Assembly (NCBI GenBank): GCA_020853995.1
Contig: JADYXV010000249.1
Location: forward strand, 1-9,284
Source of the DNA: Novosphingobium sp.
GTDB taxonomy: Bacteria; Pseudomonadota; Alphaproteobacteria; Sphingomonadales; Sphingomonadaceae
Length of the DNA: 9,284 bases
Direction: 5' to 3'
Shown here: positions 1 through 6,894 of the stretch, piece by piece
Layout: each line of letters begins with the position of its first letter
How positions within the stretch are numbered: position 1 is the first letter of the stretch
The notes under the pieces: model-generated
Told to the model about the DNA's origin: nothing
Database searches by the model: none
What the model saw: only the letters and a program-made list of their open reading frames with translations
Made by a program: the position numbers and the translations under genes

Positions 1-1
1 A

Positions 2-643
2 GCTGACGCGATCCTGCTGGTGGTGGATGGCCGCAAGAAGAAGCGCGACTATCTGGACCCGATCATCGCCAGCCTGAAGGACCGGCCGGAACGCAAGATT
101 CTGGTGCTGAACAAGGTTGATTCCACCGCCAAGGAACCGCTGTTGATCATGGCAGAGGCGCTGGTAGCTGATGCAGGATTTGACGAGGTATTCTTTGTTT
201 CGGCATTGACCGGTGACGGTGTGCCGGAATTGAAGCAGCGGCTGGCCGATCTTATGCCCGAAACCGCATGGCATTATCCGGCCGATCAGGTGTCAGATGC
301 CAGCGAGCGGTTGATGGCAACGGAAATCACGCGCGAACAGTTGTATCGCCAACTTCATGACGAGTTGCCTTATGACAGTGCAGTTCGGCCCGAAAAGTAT
401 ATCCATCGCACGGACGGATCGATCGAGATCCATCAGCAAATCGTGATTTCGCGCGAAAGCCAACGTCCCATTGTGCTGGGCAAGGGTGGCGCGAAGATCA
501 AGGCGATTGGCGAGGCAGCGCGCAAGGAATTGGCCGAGATGCTGGAGACGAAAGTCCATTTGTTCCTGCATGTCAAAGTGGATGAGCGCTGGGCCGATGC
601 CAAGGAAATCTATGAAGAAATCGGGCTGGAATGGGTGAAATGA
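2..643 (+). CDS. era: GTPase Era, C-terminal part (5' end outside window)
   Basis: Era is a GTPase that binds 16S rRNA near its 3' end and assists 30S subunit maturation. The reading frame is open from base 2, so the start codon, P-loop and G2 region lie upstream; 213 residues are visible of a protein usually near 300. The fragment opens in the G-domain strand that leads to a VVDG motif, followed by the G4 motif NKVD (nt 110-121) and the G5-like SAL (nt about 200-208). A KH RNA-binding domain fills the C-terminal third, with the loop VLGKGGAKIKAIG (about nt 473-511) and the Era-typical continuation EARKELAEMLETKVHLFLHVKV. The TGA stop overlaps the ATG of the next gene (ATGA, 640-643), implying co-transcription and translational coupling. 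A GTG at 20 is internal, not a start. Identity is firm; only the truncation limits the entry. Confidence 0.96.
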   Translation, partial: ADAILLVVDGRKKKRDYLDPIIASLKDRPERKILVLNKVDSTAKEPLLIMAEALVADAGFDEVFFVSALTGDGVPELKQRLADLMPETAWHYPADQVSDASERLMATEITREQLYRQLHDELPYDSAVRPEKYIHRTDGSIEIHQQIVISRESQRPIVLGKGGAKIKAIGEAARKELAEMLETKVHLFLHVKVDERWADAKEIYEEIGLEWVK

Positions 644-1470
644 GGTTATTTGGCGGGCTGGTAGGACTGGCGGCGACGCTGGTTTCTTCGTCTGCGTTGG
701 GCAATCCTGCGCAATTGCCTGAAGGCGCGCGTTACGTTGCGATGGGCAGCTCGTTCGCGGCGGGTCCCGGTGTGGGGCCAAACACGCCGGACACACCCCA
801 ACGCTGTGGACGAGGCTCGTTCAATTATCCCAACCTCGTCGCCGAACAGCTTAAGCTGAAACTGGTGGATGCCACGTGCAGCGGCGCCAAGACCGAACAT
901 GTCCTGGGCCCGTGGAACGAAGTTGCGCCACAGATTGACAGCGTTGATGCCGATACGCGTTTGGTGACGGTCACAATCGGCGGCAATGATATCGCGTTTG
1001 TCGGCACCATCTTTGCCGCGTTTTGCGAAAAAGCGGAAAAGCCCGAACCGCGATGCCGTCCATGGAATGCGCCCACCGAAACCGAGTGGCAGGCCGACGA
1101 GCAGCGCATGCGCGAGATCGTGCGTGGAATCAAATCGCGCGCTCCCAAGGCGCGTGTAGTATTCATGGATTACATCACCGTGTTGCCAGCCAAGGCAGGA
1201 TGTACCGAAGTGCCGATGTCGGCAGAACGGCTTGCCTATAGCCAGAGCGTAGCGAAGCGTCTGGCAGCGATGACAGCGCAAGTAGCCCGCGAAGAAGGGG
1301 CAGAGGTTTTGAAGTTTTCAAAGCTTTCGAAGAACCACGCACCTTGTTCAAAAGTGCCTTGGAGCAATGGCGTAAACGCGCCTGCGGGGGATGGCATTCC
1401 CGTCCATCCCAACAAACTGGGCCATCAGGCTGCAGCAGACGCGCTGGTGAAGTTCCTGACCCGCCGATAA
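640..1470 (+). CDS. Exported SGNH/GDSL-family hydrolase (esterase-like)
   Basis: This is a predicted secreted or periplasmic ester hydrolase of the SGNH superfamily; its substrate is unknown. From the ATG at 640 it has 276 residues. Residues 1-21 form a signal peptide (Met-Arg, hydrophobic stretch, then SSSALG before Asn22). Block I reads AMGSSFAAGPG, with the probable nucleophile Ser38; the usual Asp of GDS is Ser here. Block II is CSG (Gly82), block III is IGGND (Asn116), and block V is VHPNKLGH (His256). Six cysteines (56, 80, 129, 139, 188, 236) could form three disulfides, as in the Streptomyces scabies esterase type, which fits export. An in-frame ATG at 631 would add Met-Gly-Glu; I prefer 640 because it gives a basic n-region and the 4-nt ATGA overlap with era, but no strong ribosome binding site decides it. 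The link to era appears positional only. Confidence 0.85.
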   Translation: MRLFGGLVGLAATLVSSSALGNPAQLPEGARYVAMGSSFAAGPGVGPNTPDTPQRCGRGSFNYPNLVAEQLKLKLVDATCSGAKTEHVLGPWNEVAPQIDSVDADTRLVTVTIGGNDIAFVGTIFAAFCEKAEKPEPRCRPWNAPTETEWQADEQRMREIVRGIKSRAPKARVVFMDYITVLPAKAGCTEVPMSAERLAYSQSVAKRLAAMTAQVAREEGAEVLKFSKLSKNHAPCSKVPWSNGVNAPAGDGIPVHPNKLGHQAAADALVKFLTRR

Positions 1471-1476
1471 GCCCAT

Positions 1477-1520
1477 CCAAACCCGCTGCGACGACCTGAA
1501 CGGCGTTCGCAGCGGGTTGG
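1477..1520. terminator. Stem-loop between convergent genes, possible bidirectional terminator
   Basis: The 58-nt gap between the esterase stop (1470) and the topA stop (1529) holds an inverted repeat. AACCCGCTGCGA (1480-1491) pairs perfectly with TCGCAGCGGGTT (1507-1518), 12 bp with a 15-nt loop. CC (1477-1478) and GG (1519-1520) extend it across one bulged A. Neither strand has a T-run after the stem, so it is not a canonical intrinsic terminator. The position between two converging 3' ends suggests a shared terminator or a 3'-end-stabilising hairpin. Confidence 0.55.
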
Positions 1521-1528
1521 ACTTGGAG

Positions 1529-4147
1529 CTATTCGGCTGCAGCTTTCGCCTTCTTCGCGGCAGGCTTTTTAGCGGCGGCTTTCTTGGCAGGCGCTTTTTT
1601 GGCTGGTGCCTTTTCGGTGGCAGTGGTCTTGGGGGCCGCCTTCTTGGGTGCAGCCTTCTTTTTGACAGCTTTCTTGCCCTTTGGCGGTCCTTTGGCTGCG
1701 CGTTCGTCGATCAGGACGATTGCTTCTTCAAGCGTCAGGTCTTCGGGCTTCTTGTCTTTAGGCAAAGTGGCGTTGGTGGTGCCGTCTGTGACGTAAGCGC
1801 CATAGCGGCCAGCCATGAGTTTGATTTCGCCGCCCGATGTGGGATGCGGACCAAAGGTGTTGAGCGGTTCGGCAGCAACGCGGGCGCCGCGTCCGCCACC
1901 GGCGGCAGCGGCCGCAAGCAACATGACAGCGGCATTCATGCCGGTTTCAAACACTTCAGCAGTGGCCTTCAGGCGGGCATATTTGCCATCATGGGCAAGA
2001 TAGGGGCCATAGCGGCCAATGCTGGCCGTGATGGGATTGCCCGATTCGGGATGTTTGCCCACTTCGCGGGGCAGGCCGAGCAACTTTAACGCCCATTCGA
2101 GATCGAGTTCGCCGATGTCCTTGGGGATTGAAGCCCGCTTGGCTTCCTTGCCATCACCCAGTTGGACATAAGGCCCAAAGCGGCCCGTTTTGCGGCTGAC
2201 ATCAAGGCCCGTTACCGGATCTTTGCCCAGCAGGCCGTCATCATCGCCGCCCTCACCATCAGCGCCGCCGGGTTGGGCGAACTTGCGGGTGAATTTGCAT
2301 TCGGGATAGTTCGAACAGGCAACGAATGCACCATAGCGCCCGCCGCGCAGAGACAAACGGCCTTCTGCACATTTGGGGCAGATGCGTGGATCGGTGCCAT
2401 CATCGCGCGGCGGGAACAGGTAATCGGACAGGACTTCATCAAGCTCGGCCATGACCTCGCTTGGCTTGTTCTCCATCACCTCGTCGGACTTGGGTTTGAA
2501 ATCGCGCCAGAAATCGGCGAGCACGATCTTCCATTCCGCGCGTCCGCCCGAGACATTATCAAGCTCGTCCTCCATCCCGGCGGTGAAGTCATAAGCGACA
2601 TAGCGCGGGAAAAAGCGTTCGAGGAACGCGGTGAGCAACCTCCCAGATTCCTCGGCAAAGAAGCGGTTCTTCTCGGTGCGGACGTAATTGCGGTCTTTCA
2701 GCACTTGTAGCGTGGCAGCATATGTCGACGGGCGGCCAATGCCGAGTTCTTCGAGCCGCTTGACCAGACTTGCTTCGGAATAACGCGGGGGTGGCTGGGT
2801 AAAATGCTGGGCTGCATCAACGCCGCGCTTCGCAGGCGTATCGCCCTTGTTCATGGCAGGCAGCAGGCCGCTTTCGTCGTCCTCACCTTCCTGCTTCTGG
2901 TCACGGCCTTCTTCGTAAACCGCGAGGAAGCCGGGGAACTTGATGACCTGACCCGTGGCGCGCAATTCATGCTTGCCGGTGCCGTCACGTAACGTAATCG
3001 TGGTGCGTTCGATGTTGGCAGACGCCATCTGGCTGGCCATCGCGCGCTTGTAGACAAGGTCATAGAGCCGCGCTTCATTACCCGAACCATAGCGGTCCTT
3101 GGTAAAGTCGGTCGGGCGGATGGCTTCGTGCGCTTCCTGTGCGTTTTTGGCCTTGGTTTCGTAATGGCGCGGCTTTTCGGGCAGATAGTGCCCGTCATAA
3201 CGGTCAGAGATGGCCTTGCGCGCTTCGGAAATGGCGCTTGGATCCATCTGCACGCCATCGGTACGCATGTAGGTGATAGCGCCTGCTTCATACAGCGTTT
3301 GCGCCACACGCATGGTATGGCTGGCAGAGAAGCCAAGCTTGCGCGCGGCTTCCTGTTGCAAGGTTGAAGTCGTGAAAGGCGGGTAGGGATTGCGGCGGGT
3401 GGGCTTGGTCTCAACCTCGTCCACGCGGAAAGTGGTGGATTCGACCAAAGCCTTGGCCTTCATCGCTGCGCCTTCATCGCCGAGCGTCAGCTTATCAAGC
3501 TTGTCGCCTTCGAAACGCACGAGGCGTGCCGAAAATTCGGTGCCGAGGTGTTCGAGTCGCGCGATGACCGACCAGTATTCCTGTGAACGGAAGGCTTCGA
3601 TTTCCCGCTCACGCTCTACAATCAGGCGCAAAGCGACCGATTGCACACGCCCTGCAGATTTGGCACCCGGAAGCTTGCGCCACAAGACCGGCGAAAGCGT
3701 GAAGCCGAACAGGTAATCGAGGGCTCGGCGGGCGAGATAGGCGTCGATCAGATCCTGATCGAGTTCGCGCGGGCGCTTCATCGCGTCGGTCACGGTCTGC
3801 TTGGTGATCGCGTTGAAAGTGACGCGTTCGACTTCTTTGGGAAGGACCTTGCGCTTCTTCAGCAATTCTCTGACGTGCCACGAGATAGCCTCACCTTCGC
3901 GGTCAGGGTCAGTCGCGAGGATCAGACGGTCAGCGGTTTTGGCGGCATCGGTAATGGCCTTCACGCGCGAGGTTTTGTCGCCGTACAATTCCCAGTCCAT
4001 CGCGAAATCTTCGTCCGGACGGACAGAGCCATCCTTGGGCGGCAGATCGCGGATGTGGCCATAAGAGGCGAGGACCTTATAGCCTGGGCCGAGATACTTC
4101 TCGATGGTCTTGGCCTTGGCCGGAGATTCTACAATGACAAGCTGCAT
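1529..4147 (-). CDS. topA: DNA topoisomerase I (type IA)
   Basis: TopA relaxes negative supercoils by cutting one strand through a 5'-phosphotyrosine link. The 872-residue protein starts MQLVIVESPAKAKTIEKYLG, the TOPRIM domain, with catalytic Glu7 and the acidic DPDREGE (80-86: Asp80, Asp82, Glu84). The active-site tyrosine is Tyr293 in ITYMRTDG. SAGRVQSVALRL (164-175) and GRPSTYA (471-477) are further type IA signatures. One four-cysteine zinc ribbon is present (Cys590, Cys593, Cys611, Cys617). It is followed by GRFGPY, GRYGPY and GRYGAY repeats (about 656, 711, 780) of the C-terminal topoisomerase repeat domain. Residues about 824-868 are a Lys/Ala/Pro-rich tail, likely non-specific DNA binding. 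The start is ATG with only a distant AAGGA (15 nt away) as ribosome binding site. The 100-nt gap from dprA shows no clear promoter, so it is probably the last gene of plsY-dprA-topA. Confidence 0.98.
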   Translation of the reverse strand: MQLVIVESPAKAKTIEKYLGPGYKVLASYGHIRDLPPKDGSVRPDEDFAMDWELYGDKTSRVKAITDAAKTADRLILATDPDREGEAISWHVRELLKKRKVLPKEVERVTFNAITKQTVTDAMKRPRELDQDLIDAYLARRALDYLFGFTLSPVLWRKLPGAKSAGRVQSVALRLIVEREREIEAFRSQEYWSVIARLEHLGTEFSARLVRFEGDKLDKLTLGDEGAAMKAKALVESTTFRVDEVETKPTRRNPYPPFTTSTLQQEAARKLGFSASHTMRVAQTLYEAGAITYMRTDGVQMDPSAISEARKAISDRYDGHYLPEKPRHYETKAKNAQEAHEAIRPTDFTKDRYGSGNEARLYDLVYKRAMASQMASANIERTTITLRDGTGKHELRATGQVIKFPGFLAVYEEGRDQKQEGEDDESGLLPAMNKGDTPAKRGVDAAQHFTQPPPRYSEASLVKRLEELGIGRPSTYAATLQVLKDRNYVRTEKNRFFAEESGRLLTAFLERFFPRYVAYDFTAGMEDELDNVSGGRAEWKIVLADFWRDFKPKSDEVMENKPSEVMAELDEVLSDYLFPPRDDGTDPRICPKCAEGRLSLRGGRYGAFVACSNYPECKFTRKFAQPGGADGEGGDDDGLLGKDPVTGLDVSRKTGRFGPYVQLGDGKEAKRASIPKDIGELDLEWALKLLGLPREVGKHPESGNPITASIGRYGPYLAHDGKYARLKATAEVFETGMNAAVMLLAAAAAGGGRGARVAAEPLNTFGPHPTSGGEIKLMAGRYGAYVTDGTTNATLPKDKKPEDLTLEEAIVLIDERAAKGPPKGKKAVKKKAAPKKAAPKTTATEKAPAKKAPAKKAAAKKPAAKKAKAAAE

Positions 4148-4247
4148 GACGGTTTAAAGCAGTCCTTACGTGTACGTGTGCGCGAGGGTGGGGACGGAAA
4201 CGCCCATCCGTCAAGCGGCAGGTTGGGGATTCGCGGTTAAAGGAGGC

Positions 4248-5357
4248 TTAAGCGGTGAGGCTAACCCTTCCCGCAGCATGGCGTTGCAAGCGTCCGGCAA
4301 GTTCAAGTTCGAGCAGCGCCATTTGCACAGCCCCTGCACTTGCCCCGCTTTGCCGGATGATTTCGTCCACGGCAACAGGCGCAAGGCCGAGAAGTCCGGC
4401 AATGTCTGCGGGTTCATCGGTAATGTCCGGGGAGTAACTCTCAGGTGGTTCGCGGAAGGTTGAGCGCGCTTGCCCTTCGAACCCGGCGAGCAGTTCGACG
4501 ACATCGTCCGGCGATTGGACGAGGATTGCGCCTTCACGGATCAGCTGGTTGCAGCCTTGCGAGCGGCTGTCGAGCGGCGAGCCGGGAATGGCCATGACTT
4601 CACGACCGGATTCGGCAGCAAGGCGGGCTGTGATGAGCGAGCCCGATCTTGGCGCTGCTTCGACCACCAGCGTACCAGAGGCCAGACCCGCAATGATGCG
4701 ATTGCGATGGGGGAAATGACGGGCAAGCGGTTCTGTACCGGGGGGCATTTCGGCAATTAGCAAACCTTGGCTTGCCACTTGCTCTTGCAGTTCGGCATTC
4801 TCAGGCGGGTACGTAATATCAATGCCACTGGCGATGACGCCAATAGTGCCGCCGCCATCGGCCATTCCAGCGATGGCACCACGATGCGCGGCGGAATCGA
4901 TCCCCCGCGCAAGGCCTGAGACGACGACATATCCTCTGCCCGCCAGCGCTGTGGCGAAATCGCGCGAGAGTTTGACTGCGGCAGCCGACGCATTGCGCGC
5001 ACCGACAACGGCGACGGAAGGACGCGAAAGCAGCGCGCTATCGCCACGTAAAGTCAAGATCGGCGGAGGGCTTTCGAGGGTGGCAAGCAACGCGGGGTAA
5101 TCGGGGCTATCGTGGAAAAGGTAGCGTGCGCCATTGGAGCGCACGGCGGCCACTTCTGCCTCGATCCGCTCAATGGCTGCGGGGCGGTAGGGTGCACCTC
5201 CTCTAGCCGCTAGATCGGGCAAGGCATCGAGTGCAGCGGAAGCGGTGCCAAATCGGCGAAACAGTTGTGTATAGCTGACAGGGCCAATATTGGGCGAGCG
5301 CAGCAGCCGGATGCGCGCAAACGCCTCGTCACGGGTTAGCGCGGCAGTATCGCTCAC
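4248..5357 (-). CDS. dprA: DNA-processing protein DprA (Smf family)
   Basis: DprA binds incoming single-stranded DNA during natural transformation and loads RecA; it is also conserved in bacteria not known to be competent. The 369-residue protein begins with a helix-hairpin/SAM-like region (about 10-75; RLLRSPNIGP). The Rossmann-like core follows, with VAVVGARNAS (115-124), VVVSGLARGIDSAAH (144-158), ITYPPEN (181-187), the signature FPHRNRIIAGL (215-225), and SGSLITA (238-244). A C-terminal winged-helix-like domain (about 316-367, IAGLLGLAPVAVDEII...) is complete, so no truncation is visible. The start is GTG, overlapping the plsY TGA as GTGA (5354-5357), so translation is probably coupled to plsY. 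An AAAAAG stretch just before may act as a weak ribosome binding site. No competence pilus genes are in the window, so transformability cannot be judged here. Confidence 0.96.
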   Translation of the reverse strand: MSDTAALTRDEAFARIRLLRSPNIGPVSYTQLFRRFGTASAALDALPDLAARGGAPYRPAAIERIEAEVAAVRSNGARYLFHDSPDYPALLATLESPPPILTLRGDSALLSRPSVAVVGARNASAAAVKLSRDFATALAGRGYVVVSGLARGIDSAAHRGAIAGMADGGGTIGVIASGIDITYPPENAELQEQVASQGLLIAEMPPGTEPLARHFPHRNRIIAGLASGTLVVEAAPRSGSLITARLAAESGREVMAIPGSPLDSRSQGCNQLIREGAILVQSPDDVVELLAGFEGQARSTFREPPESYSPDITDEPADIAGLLGLAPVAVDEIIRQSGASAGAVQMALLELELAGRLQRHAAGRVSLTA

Positions 5358-5935
5358 TTTTTGCTGCCGACCCTGGGTTCAGTGCCGGCGCGCAGCCGGG
5401 CAATGTTTTCGCGGTGGAGGAACAGCACGAGCAAAGCCAATAACGCCAATGCAAGGGCATATTGGGTGTATCCGAGCAATGCAGCAGCAACAGGGGCAAT
5501 TAAGGCTGCACACATTCCGCCAAGCGAGGAAATTCGGCTCAACCCAAGCATTCCTAGCCATGTTACCGCATAGGCAAGGCCGATTGGCCATGCGAGGCCA
5601 AGCGAGACACCCATGAGCGTGGCCACGCCCTTCCCGCCCTTGAACTTGATCCAGAGCGGGAAACAGTGGCCAAGAACAGCCGCAACAGCGGCTAGCGCCT
5701 CGTTTCCGGCCCAGAAGTGACGGGCAAGCACCACCGCAGCAAGGCCCTTGCCCAGATCAAGCAGAAGAGTGGCAGCGGCCAGTCCCTTTTTGCCTGTGCG
5801 CAAGACGTTGGTTGCGCCGATATTCCCCGAGCCGATCGCGCGCAAATCACCCGCGCCGGTAAGACGGGTCAGGATCAGGCCGAAGGGCACGGAGCCCAAT
5901 AGATAGCCGACGACAAGAGGCAAAAGCGTTTCCAC
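5354..5935 (-). CDS. plsY: Acyl-phosphate:glycerol-3-phosphate acyltransferase PlsY
   Basis: PlsY is an inner-membrane enzyme that transfers an acyl group from acyl-phosphate (made by PlsX) to glycerol-3-phosphate, giving lysophosphatidic acid for phospholipid synthesis. The 193-residue protein is very hydrophobic, with about five membrane segments and the typical opening LLPLVVGYLLGSVPFGLIL. The three conserved loops are visible: SGNIGATNVLR (36-46), GHCFPLWIKFKGGKGVAT (89-106, with the phosphate-binding GGKG) and the C-terminal HRENIARL (174-181). Length is normal for the family. The start is GTG (5933-5935), chosen because the family N-terminus begins here; no good ribosome binding site is visible upstream. 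It heads the minus-strand plsY-dprA-topA group and is divergent from murI across 81 nt, which must hold promoters for both directions, although I cannot point to convincing hexamers. Confidence 0.97.
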   Translation of the reverse strand: METLLPLVVGYLLGSVPFGLILTRLTGAGDLRAIGSGNIGATNVLRTGKKGLAAATLLLDLGKGLAAVVLARHFWAGNEALAAVAAVLGHCFPLWIKFKGGKGVATLMGVSLGLAWPIGLAYAVTWLGMLGLSRISSLGGMCAALIAPVAAALLGYTQYALALALLALLVLFLHRENIARLRAGTEPRVGSKK

Positions 5936-6016
5936 AGGACGCTAATAGGCATTCAAAAGGCAAAAGCGAAAGAGGTCAGTTTCCATTTTGCTGCCATTCC
6001 CGATACAAGACGGGCG

Positions 6017-6850
6017 ATGACCGTACAAAGCAGAGACCCGACGACCACTTCCACGGTCGATCCAACCGCGCCGCTACTGCTATTTGATTCGGGCGTTGGC
6101 GGCTTGTCGGTGCTGCGGAAAGTTCGTGCGCTTCTGCCCCAAGCACCCGTGATTTACGTGGCTGATAACGCCGGCCTGCCTTATGGTTCGAAGACCGAAG
6201 CGCAGATTGCTGCGCGCGTTTCGGGCCTGCTGGGGCGGCTGACCGAACGCTTTCGGCCCCGGCTTGTGTGCATTGCATGCAATACCGCATCTACGATTGC
6301 ACTGGCGTCGGTTCGCGAAGTTCTGGAAGTGCCGATTGTAGGCACGGTACCTGCCATCAAGCCTGCCGCCTCCATGACCCGCACCGGCGTGATCGGCCTG
6401 CTCGGCACGGCAGCCACGATCCGGCAAGGTTATGTAGACAGGCTTGAGGCAGAGTTTGCCGCCGACAAGCGCCTGCTCCGCCACGGCGCTCCGGAACTTG
6501 TCACCGCAGCTGAGGCAAAGCTGCGCGGCGAATCAGTTGATCCTGACGTCTTTGCGCGGGCCGTGGCGGCACTGCGGGGCCAGCCTGATGGCGAGCGGAT
6601 TGATACAGTGGTGCTGGCCTGCACGCACTTTCCGTTGATCGAGGACGAACTGCGCGCAGCATTCGGCCCAGGCGTTTCATTTATCGATGGATCGGATGGC
6701 ATTGCCCGCCGCGTTGCATTCTTGACGGAAGGGCAGGATTGGCGACGCAATCAGCCAGATCTTGCGCTGTTCACAAAAGGTGGGGACGATGTCGATCAAC
6801 TCGGCCCGACGCTTGTTGCGAACGGGCTGGAGCGCGTGGCGATTTTCTGA
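6017..6850 (+). CDS. murI: Glutamate racemase
   Basis: MurI interconverts L- and D-glutamate in the cytoplasm without a cofactor, supplying D-Glu for the second residue of the peptidoglycan stem peptide. The 277-residue protein carries all expected motifs: LLFDSGVGGLSVL (21-33; Asp24 and Ser25), YVADNAGLPYGSKT (47-60), the first catalytic cysteine in IACNTAST (Cys88), TGVIGLLGTAATI (123-135), and the second catalytic cysteine in LACTHFPLI (Cys202, with His204). FIDGSDGIA (222-230) matches the C-terminal region. A Thr-rich N-terminal extension of about 18 residues precedes the core; a later start is not offered by an in-frame ATG near the core, so 6017 stands. The ribosome binding site is weak (GACGGG just upstream). 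It is followed after 44 nt by the MBL-fold gene, possibly in the same transcript. Confidence 0.97.
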   Translation: MTVQSRDPTTTSTVDPTAPLLLFDSGVGGLSVLRKVRALLPQAPVIYVADNAGLPYGSKTEAQIAARVSGLLGRLTERFRPRLVCIACNTASTIALASVREVLEVPIVGTVPAIKPAASMTRTGVIGLLGTAATIRQGYVDRLEAEFAADKRLLRHGAPELVTAAEAKLRGESVDPDVFARAVAALRGQPDGERIDTVVLACTHFPLIEDELRAAFGPGVSFIDGSDGIARRVAFLTEGQDWRRNQPDLALFTKGGDDVDQLGPTLVANGLERVAIF

Positions 6851-6894
6851 CTTTTGGCTGAGGCCAGATTTGCGGCCATGTGGGGGGCCAATTG

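Noticed and set aside
293..796. 167-codon minus-strand frame opposite era and the esterase start
   Set aside because: It is a shadow across two well-supported genes and their junction, with no family resemblance.
1517..2089. 190-codon plus-strand frame rich in Gly, Phe and Leu
   Set aside because: It is the antisense reading of the topA 3' end; its composition mirrors the Lys/Ala tail. topA is unmistakable on the other strand.
4186..4214. TTGACG on the minus strand as a -35 box for topA
   Set aside because: At 17-nt spacing the -10 position reads CCACCC, which is no -10 element. A 6-bp stem (4193-4198/4207-4212) overlaps it but has no T-run.
3641..4240. 199-codon plus-strand frame opposite the topA 5' end
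   Set aside because: It lies almost wholly antisense to the TOPRIM and core domains of TopA and shows no recognisable motif.
5354..5362. AAAAAG before the plsY stop as a -1 frameshift site making a PlsY-DprA fusion
   Set aside because: The heptamer is C-AAA-AAG, not the slippery A-AAA-AAG, and both proteins are complete on their own. A GTGA overlap explains the arrangement.
5980..6007. TTTCCA and GATACA at 16-nt spacing as a murI promoter
   Set aside because: The hexamers match consensus poorly (4/6 and 3/6) and would leave almost no 5' leader before the ATG at 6017.
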